The notes beneath the pieces were generated by a model. That model made no database searches. It was not told the DNA's origin and was given only the letters and a program-made list of their open reading frames with translations. 34,579 nucleotides of DNA. Source: Aliivibrio sp. (GTDB taxonomy: Bacteria > Pseudomonadota > Gammaproteobacteria > Enterobacterales > Vibrionaceae). Positions 27,401 through 34,579 of this stretch are shown in pieces. Every line of letters starts with the position of its first letter. Positions within the stretch are counted from its first letter, which is position 1. The position numbers and the translations under genes were made by a program. The DNA lies in contig JAESQY010000195.1 in the NCBI GenBank assembly GCA_016764915.1, positions 1 to 34,579 on the forward strand, read 5' to 3'.

Positions 27401-30400
27401 GCGATAATGTCTGCTATCTCACCCGCAGCGTCAACAACGCCATCTACAATTGCCATGTGAGCCGCGAGCTTCACATCACCTTGTACTGACTCAATATGAT
27501 CAACCGCCATATTAAGCTCTGTCTCATTCAACGAAATATCATTTAAGGCGCTTGCGGTAATGACACCGCCAATAAGATTGATATCAAGCATGTTAGTCAT
27601 GCTACCGATAGCGCCGTTATCCGCAGTAAGGACAATATTTTGCGCTCGAATATTCTCATATTCATGATCAAACGTATCAACAATGGAACCATTTGAAGCC
27701 AGTAAATCGACTTTGCCACTGCTTGAGTAGATTGTGGCCACATTGATATCAGAGTTGATTTCAGTGATCACAATGTCCTGTTTAGCACGGGCGGTTAACG
27801 TCGCACCCGTTTCAAGATCAATGGTGAATCGATTGGCATCAGAACCAATGGATCCGCTGCCTGCTTCAAGAACCAGAGTAGAACCTGCGGTCACCGAAGC
27901 TGAACTCCCTGAGCCATCAGATAACGACTGCTTACTCTTAATACGAACATTGTCACCAGAGACAGAATCTATGGTGATGGATTGCTCAGAGCCTAGGTAG
28001 ACATTATTGGTTGCTGTCGCGTCCAGCACGCCCGCCACCAACACATCGATGTCTTCTCTTTGATCGATAATCACTTTGGTTAGCGTGGCTTCACGATATT
28101 CAGACGCGTTGATCGCCGTGTTCGCAACGCCCTCTGACTCTTCAAGATCAAGCACGCCCTGTGCGATACGTTTGATTTGGTAAACCGTCCCATCAACCTC
28201 TATTAACCCATCGAGTGCCAATCCAAGATCGACCCAGTTATTGCCCTTAGTATTAACAATGGTGGTTAAACTTGGACTGCTGCTAATTGCGGCAACGTCT
28301 AAGGTAACGGCAACCTCTACAGAGAGTGCGGTGGTGGTGAGTGTCATGGTATCGGCCGTTACAGACTGAATCTCGTAGTAACTGCCTTCATCGTTTGCAT
28401 TAGCACTATCACCAGCAATACGGATTTGCATCCCAGCGACAAAGCCGTCCGCTAACCAACTGCCAGAAGAGCGTACCAATGAATCACCGCTTGCAGATTC
28501 ATTGACGTCAACCACAACATTTTGCACACGCTCTGCAAGTAAGAAGTAGACATCATTTCGTTCTGCCGCAGCAAGCTGCACTCGCTCTTCGTCGCTATAG
28601 TCGCCGTCTAAGTCAATCTCAACACTGCCCGATGCACTACCGATATCATCAGCGCTTACAAGGGTAATATCACCAGCTGCGTCAATGTTGCTCGCCTCGA
28701 TGGTGGCTTGAGTATTGGTGATCGGTTTCAGTAAGCTGCCACTGATGAGGTTGTTCAGTTCATCCTCAGTCCAGACATGCACGCTGCCCGTGAGTTCTGC
28801 TCGTTTCTCCGTTGATAAATCATAGTTGTAGTCACTGTCGTACGCTTCAGAACCATATTCACTGTTTAGTGAGTGGTACTCTGCGTTGCGCTTGTTATTT
28901 AACGTAGAGATAGCGTCATCAATAAAGGTCTCTAACTCACTACCCGATTTGCCTTCCTCTTCTCCAATTTGTTGGTAAACCGTTCGGTAGTAGCTCTCTT
29001 CGCTATCTGAAATAGTGGCCACTTGTGCCGTATCATAATCGCCATCAAATTGGCCATTACGTATATTCCAATATTCACTGTATTCACGCTCGCGAGCACT
29101 GGTAAAAGCGTCAATAACATCATCAATCTTATCTTGAGCAGAGTCACTGCCGCTAATAAGACCCAGGTTCTCCCAAAGGCCATTGCTCAGTTCTTCGTAC
29201 GTACGCTCATCTCTTGCTGCGGTGGTATTTGCATCAACCAGTGAGCCATAACCGACATGAATAGTGACATCACCAGCACTACTGGTGATCTCTTTCACTA
29301 GGAAGTCTCCATCGATTTCGGATAGGTAGACGTCGTTCACTGCCAGAACGGACACTGAATCTTTGGTGGTGCTACCACTATCAATATTCAATGCGTTTGA
29401 GCTGGTGCCCACATGGGCTTCAGAGTTGATCGTAATGATACCGCCTCTTACCACACCGTCACTGCCAGATTGAGCTTCAATACCTCCCACCGCTGATAGG
29501 TAAACCTTACCGCCGGTATCACGACTAAGATCTAACGACGATGCCGAGGTAATATTGTTAACAACAAGAGGCCCATCGATTTCAACGATATTGATTCGAT
29601 TGCCGTAGGTTCTCGCCTCAATGGCACCACCAGCGTCATTGGTAAGATTGGTTTTTAATGCAGAGCTGGCGGATTCAATGCTGCCATCTGCATTGGTGAG
29701 TGCCGCTCCACCAATTTTAGACGCGGTAAGTTTAATATTTTTACCGCCAACACTGCCCGTTGCGTTAGTGTAGATGCCCGCGTTCGTGGTAATTGTCGTC
29801 GTACCGTCAGCGTTACTGATGCTGCCATGAATAATAACGTCACCACCACTGTTCGACACAATGTCTACTGCACCCGCTTCTTTACCGGTAAAGGTAATGT
29901 TTACACCATAATCGGCCTTAATCGAGTGCGTCGATTCATCTCGAACTTTACTTTCTTGAACAAATTTAGCGTAATAAGTTTTCTTGCCCCACCAGGTACT
30001 CTTCGTCCATTTGCGAACCAGAGATTCCTCTTCAGTCAGCGTGGTATGTGCGGTATCAAAGGTGTATTCATCACTCGATTCGCTCGGTACATATTCAAAA
30101 TACGCACCCTCACCGCGCAGTGTTGGCGTTCCAACCACTTCAGGTGTACCTGAGAAAGTCACGTCACTAGGATCACTGGCAAAGGCATCAATACCCAACC
30201 ACGAAGAGGTGCCTTCCGTCGTATACAGACGCTCAAAACTCTCTTGTCCCATGGTCCATGAGTAACGCCATCCAGATTTCGGGGTGTAAGTCATACTGTC
30301 TGAACCAGCACTGACAGACTCGCTGCCGCTGTTTTCATAAGTCGTCGTGACAGAGACACCACTCTTATCTTTGTGGTAAGTGGTAACCAGTGCATTTCCA

Positions 30401-33400
30401 CTGCCATCGGCTTGGGCTTTATCACGAATGATCAGTGTGCCTTTACCACGCTGAGAAGCGTCTAATCCTAATATCTTCACATCAAGATCAGTATGGTTGT
30501 TCACTGTAATCTCAGCATAGCCGCCAAGTAGCTCAATGTTTGAGTTCGAATTGGTATTCAGAATGTGGCCATTAAGCTCAATGTAACCGCCGCTGACTCG
30601 CATATCGCCAACCACAATCTGGTCATTGGTGGCATCATAAAATACCGAGAAATCTTCGCTGCCAGTATCTAGGCGAATCAGGCCTGTTGCGCCTGATGCA
30701 CGTAAGCTATCAATGGTGTCTTCTAACGCTTCATCGATATCCAGAGTAAAGTTCTCTTTACCACTCTGGATCTTACCGTTGATATTGATGTATACCGCCG
30801 TGATAGAAATATTGTCGGCGTAAATACTTGGCCCAGTAATCGAGCGGTCAATCAGATCATCAATATCAGATTGAGACGCCTCATCAATACCGTTATTTCC
30901 TAGTTCAGAATTCCATTTCGCATACTCTGAACCATCAACGGAATAAGATGACCCAGGTGGTAAACTGATTACCGTCGAACCACCCGTTGCGACCACTTGA
31001 GTTTCAACATCAATATCAGCGTAAATATTAATGTTACCTTTACCGAGAGTCTCCGAATCTCCACTCAAGCTCTTGAGCTCAAACTTACCGGTGCGGTTAG
31101 TGATATCACCAACCACACTGATTGACGGCCAAGTTATCACCGCATTGCTATCTGGAAAGCGAAGGGCAAGTTCCGCTTTGGCTAAATCGATATCCACATC
31201 ATTGATGACGCTGATTAGAGGTTCGTAATCAACATCCGCATCTTGACGCTCACCATTGAGGTAAATGCCACCATTCTCTTGTGGGATAGTAATCGCATTG
31301 ATCACCAGTGACGCGGTAGTGTGGTTTAAGATATTCACCGAAGCATCTCCCGGTGAAACCACAGAACCAAGCTCTTCATAGTCATCAGAGCGAATGTCGA
31401 TTCGCCCTGCTTCTGCGTAGATATCATTGATTGTAATGACTGAAGTCTGTACCTGATTTGGAACAAAGACTCCAGGTTTCACCTCTTCAAGAAGACCATC
31501 TTCAAGCAGCAGCGCTTGAATTCGAGTCACCTCAGATTTGTAGAATTTCTCAATGTCGGTATCGCTTGCTTTGCCATCATTAAAAATGGATAACTGCTCT
31601 TCTGCATACTCTAAGCCTTCGAACAGTTCTGAGCTCAATGTGGCAATAGACTCACTGAAGGTAACACCTTCGGTTTTAGTAAACTGATCAACCGTACCAT
31701 CATCATTCAAACTGGTGAATTCAATGGACTGGTTACGACGAATACCCGTTTCAAGGGTACCGGAGTTACTCACGGTTCCTGTTGTTCCCGTGACCACATC
31801 CCCGCCAAGATCTGCGGTGCCACCGAGAGCCGATGCCCAGTTGACGGTTTTAGTCTGTGCAAACATATCAGCAAAACCAAAACGCTCAGCATGAAGGTTC
31901 ATCTGGCGAGCAGTTTTAACATGCGCACCCGCTGCTATGGTGATGACATTGGTTTGCGACAAGGTTGCCAATGCGTCAGAATCATCGATAGGGATCAGGC
32001 TGGCTGCAAAATTATCAATCAAAGCATGCACTTTATAGTCATCTCGATTGAACTCAGTATCGGTTCCCGCAGAAAGGTTCACATTGCCGTAGGCTGTCAG
32101 ATCTGCGTTTAAATCGATAAGAATGGTATTAACGGGTGTGATATTGGCTTCCGAATCTGTCACCGTCACTGAAGCAGCACCGATTGAATCTGACTCTACC
32201 GAACTCACTACCGTGCCTTGACCTCGAGCGGATATTTGAATGTCACCCTCACTGATGAGTATTGAATCTTCACCAACACGGACTTTTGCTAATAACTGGT
32301 CATCCGATATTTTTACCGTTGCCCCGGTTCCTGCTAACGCACCAGCGGCATTAAGAATAACCTTATCCGTAATATCGAGATCGTTGAGTGCATTGAGTGA
32401 GATACCTTCGTCATCGTCTGATCCCCACGCCGTTAGAGAGGCGTGGTCACCGACATCAATAGCGGTCTCCATATCAAGAACCGTGCGACTATCAACACCA
32501 GCGGCACTGGCTAGACCGACAGCCACAGCTCGAATCTGTCCACCTTGGTTTTTCCAGGCACGGTTGATGGCATCCGCATTGATATCCGCCGCTCGAATGA
32601 CAAGCGCGTCACTGTCATCCGTACCATCACCTAATTTCACTGTAACGTCAGCGGTAATATCATGGTCAACTTCCGCACCAGACCCCGAAAGTAATCCACC
32701 AGAAGCGGCGATGATTTTCGCATCAAATTTAGCGATATGCTCAGCCTTGACATCTAAATCGCCATCGCCGCCAATCTCTCCTAATGTAAGCTCTGTTTCA
32801 TCGCCTATTGATACTAGAGTCGTGCTGGTTGATTTAGTATCCGCACCAACACCTGCACCAGCTAAGACTCCACCACTACCTGCAACGGCAAAAACATAAT
32901 TATTCTCAGTCGCTTTGGCCACTAACGTTAAATCATGACCTACATAATCAACGCCATTAAAGGTAACGGTGGTATTAAATTCAGATTCGCTATCGGCAAA
33001 AACCACACCTGCCGCCACTAAGCCTGCTGCAATACCGTAGGATTCGCTGCGCTGCGTTGAGTCTGCAAGCGCTTTAATCGAGCCTTCGCCATAAACCGTA
33101 ATGTCGGAATCCGTAACGCCTGCCCCCACATTACCGGTGACAGAGCTATCAACAAACACACCCGCGCCAGCAAAACCGACACCGAGTGCAACGGAAGTCG
33201 CTACGCCTGTAGTCGCTACGTCATCATTTTCAGTTGCGGTTAACGTAAACTCTCCGTCACTGATCAGCGTTGAGTTATGGACATCACTATTTAAGTTAAT
33301 ATCAACCGTGTTACTCACTTCAGAAGCAGCAATAGAGATGGTAAACCCAACTGGAGCAAAGCTAGCAGACAGTGAAGCCGCCCCCGCTGTTGCATCAATC

Positions 33401-34579
33401 TCTGATTCACTCAACGAGGTAATCGTTATATCGGCTGCCGAAATTTTAGTGCTATCAGTAATGTAGCTATCTACATCAGCATAGATCTCATTATGCACAC
33501 CAACACCGGCACCTGAGCCGCTGACACCTACCGCACCGCCGGCTACTGCGGCACTGCCTGCACCCACACCTGCGGTAATCGTCATATCAAGTTCAGATTC
33601 AACGGTTAACGCATCAGATGCGTATAACTCGCTGTTATCAATGTGGCTATTTACGGTAAGGCGATCGCCACTGCTACCAATTTCATTGTTGGCAATCGCG
33701 GCACCAATAGAGACCCCGATACCGCCGCCAGCACCACCAGCACCTGCTGCTGATACCGCAGCAATGGTTGATTGAATGCTTGAGGTGTTACTTGCGAATA
33801 GGTCAACTTGGCCAACTTTGTTATTTTCAGCCCCTAACGTACTATTGGCAATATAAGCCGACGTGATGCCAGACACTTTATTGGTTGTTTCTGCGCCCGC
33901 GCCACTGATAGCAATACCACCACCTGCACCACCTGCGGCTGAAATAGAGGCCGCGACTGATGTCGCCTTAATGGTGTTATCTGATATCGCTGAAATGCTC
34001 ACATCACCCGTCGTTACCTGATTGACATCCGTCATGTAACTGTACGTATTAGCATCAACCGTATTGTCCGCCAGTGCCACACCGATTGAGCCAGAGATAC
34101 CACCACCAGCGCCAAAACCAGCCGCAAGAGCCGCAGCACCCGCTGTTGCGGTAATTTTCGAGGTGTTGTCACTGTCTAAAGAGAGGTTCGCACTATTGAT
34201 AGACTTACTGATCGCAGAGCTGTTATCAATGTAAGTAGATACTTCGTTGTAAACGTCATTGGTGGTACTGACACCTGCGCCAGCACTTGAAATACCGCCA
34301 CCTGCGCCGCCAGAAACGGCCATGCTGCCAGCACCTACACCTGAATCAATCGTCATATTGCCTGTGGCCGTTAACGAGAGATCGCCACTGGTTGTAATAC
34401 CTGAATTCTTCACATACGAGCGAACTGATTGACGGTTACCACTGGTACCTATGGTATTCGAGGCTAACGCTGCACCGATGGCAACTCCAATGCCACCACC
34501 CGCGCCGCCAGCTCCTGACAACGCCCTGACCGAAGAATTATCGCCAGGCACACCACGCTTTGAAGAGGTCGCGCGTGCG
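21415..34579 (-). CDS. Giant repetitive RTX-like exoprotein, N-terminus beyond window
   Basis: The frame is open from the right edge (the GTG at 34551 is internal) to a stop at 21415, giving at least 4387 residues. From the visible N-terminal side: glycine-rich GAGGAGGGIG repeats (to about residue 470); long beta-strand-repeat sequence of the filamentous-adhesin type (to about 2650), broken by a W-rich segment near 30270 and a helical segment at 28725-29215; a first GGxGxD calcium-binding region (25560-26610); Calx-beta-like domains (24410-25400); a second RTX-like region (22080-24050); an acidic, Pro/Glu-rich linker; and a tail with MAGLSGWMVM and basic KKRKQA. The only cysteines I see are the pair in ECAEDDAEC near the end. 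It is presumably an extracellular adhesin or matrix protein exported by the downstream adaptor, protease and SecA-like genes. The tail does not look like a classical type I secretion signal. Confidence 0.9.
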   Translation of the reverse strand, partial: ARATSSKRGVPGDNSSVRALSGAGGAGGGIGVAIGAALASNTIGTSGNRQSVRSYVKNSGITTSGDLSLTATGNMTIDSGVGAGSMAVSGGAGGGISSAGAGVSTTNDVYNEVSTYIDNSSAISKSINSANLSLDSDNTSKITATAGAAALAAGFGAGGGISGSIGVALADNTVDANTYSYMTDVNQVTTGDVSISAISDNTIKATSVAASISAAGGAGGGIAISGAGAETTNKVSGITSAYIANSTLGAENNKVGQVDLFASNTSSIQSTIAAVSAAGAGGAGGGIGVSIGAAIANNEIGSSGDRLTVNSHIDNSELYASDALTVESELDMTITAGVGAGSAAVAGGAVGVSGSGAGVGVHNEIYADVDSYITDSTKISAADITITSLSESEIDATAGAASLSASFAPVGFTISIAASEVSNTVDINLNSDVHNSTLISDGEFTLTATENDDVATTGVATSVALGVGFAGAGVFVDSSVTGNVGAGVTDSDITVYGEGSIKALADSTQRSESYGIAAGLVAAGVVFADSESEFNTTVTFNGVDYVGHDLTLVAKATENNYVFAVAGSGGVLAGAGVGADTKSTSTTLVSIGDETELTLGEIGGDGDLDVKAEHIAKFDAKIIAASGGLLSGSGAEVDHDITADVTVKLGDGTDDSDALVIRAADINADAINRAWKNQGGQIRAVAVGLASAAGVDSRTVLDMETAIDVGDHASLTAWGSDDDEGISLNALNDLDITDKVILNAAGALAGTGATVKISDDQLLAKVRVGEDSILISEGDIQISARGQGTVVSSVESDSIGAASVTVTDSEANITPVNTILIDLNADLTAYGNVNLSAGTDTEFNRDDYKVHALIDNFAASLIPIDDSDALATLSQTNVITIAAGAHVKTARQMNLHAERFGFADMFAQTKTVNWASALGGTADLGGDVVTGTTGTVSNSGTLETGIRRNQSIEFTSLNDDGTVDQFTKTEGVTFSESIATLSSELFEGLEYAEEQLSIFNDGKASDTDIEKFYKSEVTRIQALLLEDGLLEEVKPGVFVPNQVQTSVITINDIYAEAGRIDIRSDDYEELGSVVSPGDASVNILNHTTASLVINAITIPQENGGIYLNGERQDADVDYEPLISVINDVDIDLAKAELALRFPDSNAVITWPSISVVGDITNRTGKFELKSLSGDSETLGKGNINIYADIDVETQVVATGGSTVISLPPGSSYSVDGSEYAKWNSELGNNGIDEASQSDIDDLIDRSITGPSIYADNISITAVYININGKIQSGKENFTLDIDEALEDTIDSLRASGATGLIRLDTGSEDFSVFYDATNDQIVVGDMRVSGGYIELNGHILNTNSNSNIELLGGYAEITVNNHTDLDVKILGLDASQRGKGTLIIRDKAQADGSGNALVTTYHKDKSGVSVTTTYENSGSESVSAGSDSMTYTPKSGWRYSWTMGQESFERLYTTEGTSSWLGIDAFASDPSDVTFSGTPEVVGTPTLRGEGAYFEYVPSESSDEYTFDTAHTTLTEEESLVRKWTKSTWWGKKTYYAKFVQESKVRDESTHSIKADYGVNITFTGKEAGAVDIVSNSGGDVIIHGSISNADGTTTITTNAGIYTNATGSVGGKNIKLTASKIGGAALTNADGSIESASSALKTNLTNDAGGAIEARTYGNRINIVEIDGPLVVNNITSASSLDLSRDTGGKVYLSAVGGIEAQSGSDGVVRGGIITINSEAHVGTSSNALNIDSGSTTKDSVSVLAVNDVYLSEIDGDFLVKEITSSAGDVTIHVGYGSLVDANTTAARDERTYEELSNGLWENLGLISGSDSAQDKIDDVIDAFTSAREREYSEYWNIRNGQFDGDYDTAQVATISDSEESYYRTVYQQIGEEEGKSGSELETFIDDAISTLNNKRNAEYHSLNSEYGSEAYDSDYNYDLSTEKRAELTGSVHVWTEDELNNLISGSLLKPITNTQATIEASNIDAAGDITLVSADDIGSASGSVEIDLDGDYSDEERVQLAAAERNDVYFLLAERVQNVVVDVNESASGDSLVRSSGSWLADGFVAGMQIRIAGDSANANDEGSYYEIQSVTADTMTLTTTALSVEVAVTLDVAAISSSPSLTTIVNTKGNNWVDLGLALDGLIEVDGTVYQIKRIAQGVLDLEESEGVANTAINASEYREATLTKVIIDQREDIDVLVAGVLDATATNNVYLGSEQSITIDSVSGDNVRIKSKQSLSDGSGSSASVTAGSTLVLEAGSGSIGSDANRFTIDLETGATLTARAKQDIVITEINSDINVATIYSSSGKVDLLASNGSIVDTFDHEYENIRAQNIVLTADNGAIGSMTNMLDINLIGGVITASALNDISLNETELNMAVDHIESVQGDVKLAAHMAIVDGVVDAAGEIADIIAASIELTARFDTVGEFGNDLEIDTGSQSGDNLTVTSAENTHITEMRGDLYLNQISTGAAAIAFIAAPAGRILNDNQSGANVVSGMTYLFAAQDIGTSDNELTTEVGNIQGQSTTGSTYVSNTGALNIGGVVSGLPNGLLAGGSVNIVTKSPMTIIENITAEGDINLTSADNSANDDIVIASGIVLSSEANININSGDGFTLSGSAVLQADNNINIQIDDGELGNSDAEGANVDIQGSINAGNQLEILGNGDQDEINIEGIISAANINIDTGDDDDVITVSAQSILGDVHIAGGAGNDTITINQLHTRTDSFTLDGEGGSDQYVINRTGSDADYIIDVVDSGAANNGADTLTLNGLATDDTFLIRANFVAAMHVDGDGDYGDTVERINYDGNVNARLTINGLDGEDNFFSDDTGTIVTLDGGADNDTFQIGQLFGSDRQADLSTVTAGDEIETTETTLGFLSKGNSLPMVIYGGDGNDSIKVYSNKAVTKLYGEDGDDNFVVRAFLLKDSGLTNNSVDVELFGGEGADTIEYSINAALKIDGGAGNDKVVVLGTEGDDSFMITEDGIFGAGLNIGYTGVEFAEVDGLEGDDTFYVLSTNEEVETTIIGGLGADVFNVASDVTQPIVSYSVEGRSSFINHSVFSDDDSYNGIFVNGISLNVASKDNGAIAISNQNLLVDEEGMMDSYELSLSVDEPNVATIAYITVSAARASSSDKDKTSGEAASILVSLDNVNFHESLVVTYEAGVNWAESNTIYVKAINDTAMEGERDYVINHSVQSDNPDFDNLDIANVAVNVYDNDQADIIVIPQEGNRVTEGGVSEAFDVRLSMKPDAGETVTVSLAELLSGSGTQLTLSDETFTFDHTNWDVVQTFTVTATDDAEIENLYQGGVTLSASSDLIDSTYNLVSEVKQVVLVTDNDSGSVIVSQTDGATLVSETQTDDYTLVLSKEPTAPVTVNLLNDGQTLFESGDPRFNSDEGTVTFTAADWDQPITITLAVNPDYQAQEGQPVQNPPLQPHTLTSIKGKLIVEGGVPEGKARALSAAVMLPNETDSELPVKNIEINESQQTDVLNIFNDGSLEKETGILSGTSLTGLGMGAGIEYGDIEVVELLLGQNDDNLTITDTAENSITAVHGGGGDDTLTVTGSNANSALILFGDTTQDGWTYNATSDEKTDKAREFNNPGNDTINASGANGSVTLYGGAGNDTITGSNFGDHIAGGSGNDYLYGLGGDDHIYGDAGFNVDISTRLDLSTQILTVVNIANGGADNLDTSDSLLVGNDYIDAGLGDDIVIADKGWINQTSDVNRILSTARTDITDVTNAGFESGGQDTVLGNAGNDIILGGQSSDYLYGGNGPEGASIATEDNDVLIGDMGIVTLVAAEVSQVFTTDTNQGAADNIHGDEGNDIILAGAGSDYVEGGQGNDMVLGDFGEVDLRNGAVLLKTEDGDQHAYGDDEIHLGSGNDRVLAGLGSDTVTSESGDSHVIADNGYLSYNALGHLIDANTSDATLGGDDNITLGLGDNTLLGGNGSDTMTTAGGNDHITGDNGQFIYDGLGTLTQAKTSDLAQGAGDVIDAGDGVNLVLGGQGGDSITTGSGNDVVIGDNGQINLVDGIRREVFSTDTTNSTGGNDVISLGAGDDQAIAGVGSDQVTNLSGETIIIGDDGQINSDAAGRYVLAKTGNTTIGGNDIVLGGTNRDIVFGGFGADRLDGQAGDDILGGDGSQVTRNNNTIVFEAIDLFVGGNDTLLAGAGLDRMQGHFGSDLFFASFSEDVMLGEYGRFTFVESGTEGDSDSTFIISLAQGQLDLIRRMQTGLFGGYAKQVYAQSNLGQASRSRTAITTVFSLDAEQAFANLNPTFQSIGSGGAEGADFIIPTAPTAAGVENASNEDQEEPEAQASELVEAIEQDVQTAPIPQGEEAPKVEQEMQECAEDDAECTPESPEANHQQPVEPVATESTADNSESEVINIEAAMAGLSGWMVMKADKGTHTRNSTVEKKRKQA
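22080..24050 (-). repeat. RTX-like region with a regular GDNG super-repeat
   Basis: Blocks such as GGAGNDTITGSN, GSGNDYLYGLGGDDHIYGD and GGQGNDMVLGD bind calcium in RTX proteins. From about 23530 to 22095 each block ends in a strand of the form I-G-D-N-G-x-I (GDMGIV, GDFGEV, ADNGYL, GDNGQF, GDNGQI, GDDGQI and others), about nine times at intervals of roughly 160-235 bases. The full unit is about 57 residues and combines two or three RTX nonapeptides with a beta-hairpin. Below 22080 the repeats stop. Confidence 0.8.
24410..25400 (-). repeat. Three Calx-beta-like domains in the giant protein
   Basis: Three successive units of about 100 residues each show the pattern of strands ending in V-x-D-N-D (NVYDNDQAD, LVTDNDSGS), with internal VTEGG and VSETQ acidic starts and segments such as FTFDHTNWDVVQTFTVTATDD. 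This is the Calx-beta/calcium-exchanger fold common in giant adhesins. They separate the two RTX-like regions. Confidence 0.65.
25560..26610 (-). repeat. First RTX-like calcium-binding region
   Basis: Irregular GGxGxDxxx units occur here (GGAGNDTITINQ, GEGGSDQYVI, LDGGADNDTF, GGDGNDSIKV, GEDGDDNFVV, GGEGADTIEY, LEGDDTFYVL, GGLGADVFNV), each followed by longer beta sequence than in a classical RTX block. It precedes the Calx-beta-like domains. Confidence 0.7.
28725..29215 (-). other. Charged helical insertion inside the beta-rich giant protein
   Basis: About 160 residues break the beta-strand-repeat pattern: they are rich in Glu, Asp, Arg and Tyr and contain amphipathic helices (DERTYEELSNGLWENL, AREREYSEYWNIRNGQFDG, SEESYYRTVYQQIGEEEG, NKRNAEYHSLNSEYGSEAYD). 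Two of these resemble each other (EYSEYWNIRNGQF and AEYHSLNSEYGSE), suggesting an internal duplication. The function is unknown. Confidence 0.6.
33150..34530 (-). repeat. Glycine-rich tandem repeats with a 771-base super-period
   Basis: Units of about 85-130 residues contain a GAGGAGGGIG-type turn, an A-x-N-x-I segment and a S-Y-I-x-N-S-type strand. Alternating units resemble each other most: the stretch starting near 34515 and that starting near 33745 share GAGGAGGGIGVxIGAA and the following SNR/SGDR and GVGAGS segments, a super-period of about 257 codons. The repeats continue beyond the right edge. Confidence 0.75.

Noticed and set aside
21600..33470. Many long open frames on the plus strand opposite the giant gene
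   Set aside because: They are mirror frames caused by the repetitive codon use of the giant gene; none has a recognisable domain or a convincing ribosome-binding site.
34551..34551. GTG at 34551 as the start of the giant protein
   Set aside because: The frame continues without a stop to the right edge, there is no ribosome-binding sequence or signal peptide there, and repeats are already under way.

Overview
The window looks like a chromosomal stretch of a marine-type gammaproteobacterium, most likely Vibrionaceae. This is an inference from protein style, the AT-leaning codon use, canonical Fur boxes of the TGATAA-N3-TTATCA form, and the presence of nrdHIEF, suf, NnrS and giant RTX-type genes. 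No rRNA, tRNA, CRISPR array or insertion sequence was recognised.

Layout. (1) 1-2416, minus strand: sufA-sufB-sufC for Fe-S cluster assembly. sufC breaks off into unrelated sequence about 80 bases from the left edge. (2) 2417-2629: a divergent promoter region with two Fur boxes. (3) 2630-6391, plus strand: nrdHIEF, the iron-starvation (Mn-dependent) class Ib ribonucleotide reductase. (4) 6392-12317, plus strand: an FNR/DNR-type box, a -10-like element and a perfect Fur box, followed by a TonB-dependent receptor-like barrel without a visible plug, a Tat-exported solute-binding protein, an ABC permease, an ABC ATPase and an NnrS-family membrane protein. (5) 12314-13584, minus strand: a cupin, a SAM methyltransferase and an unlisted 27-residue membrane peptide, ending in a good terminator. 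(6) 13699-14397, plus strand: a Crp/Fnr-family regulator lacking the FNR iron-sulfur cysteines, transcribed divergently. (7) 14497-34579, minus strand: one putative operon with the 3' 13 kb of a giant repeat/Calx-beta-like/RTX-like exoprotein (its N-terminus lies beyond the right edge), then a GAF-HlyD fusion, a PqqD-like/M50 protease/HlyD fusion, a C-terminally short SecA paralogue and a small periplasmic adaptor.

How it fits together. Regions 1-4 share an iron-limitation theme through Fur boxes. Regions 4-6 form a likely regulon. The promoter of the receptor/ABC/NnrS operon and that of the cupin/methyltransferase operon carry nearly identical TTGAT-N4-GTCAA boxes at the same distance (23 nt) from a -10-like hexamer. 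In both, a Fur or Fur-like sequence covers the expected start point. The divergent Crp/Fnr protein, whose recognition helix has the E..SR pattern expected for TTGAT, is the obvious candidate regulator. NnrS suggests a link to nitric oxide or low oxygen; the transported substrate is unknown.

Region 7 is the most unusual part. A giant RTX-like protein lies beside two membrane-anchored adaptor proteins, a site-2-type metalloprotease and a SecA paralogue, with no type I ABC exporter or outer-membrane channel in view. This suggests a dedicated, non-classical secretion, processing or anchoring system for the giant protein.
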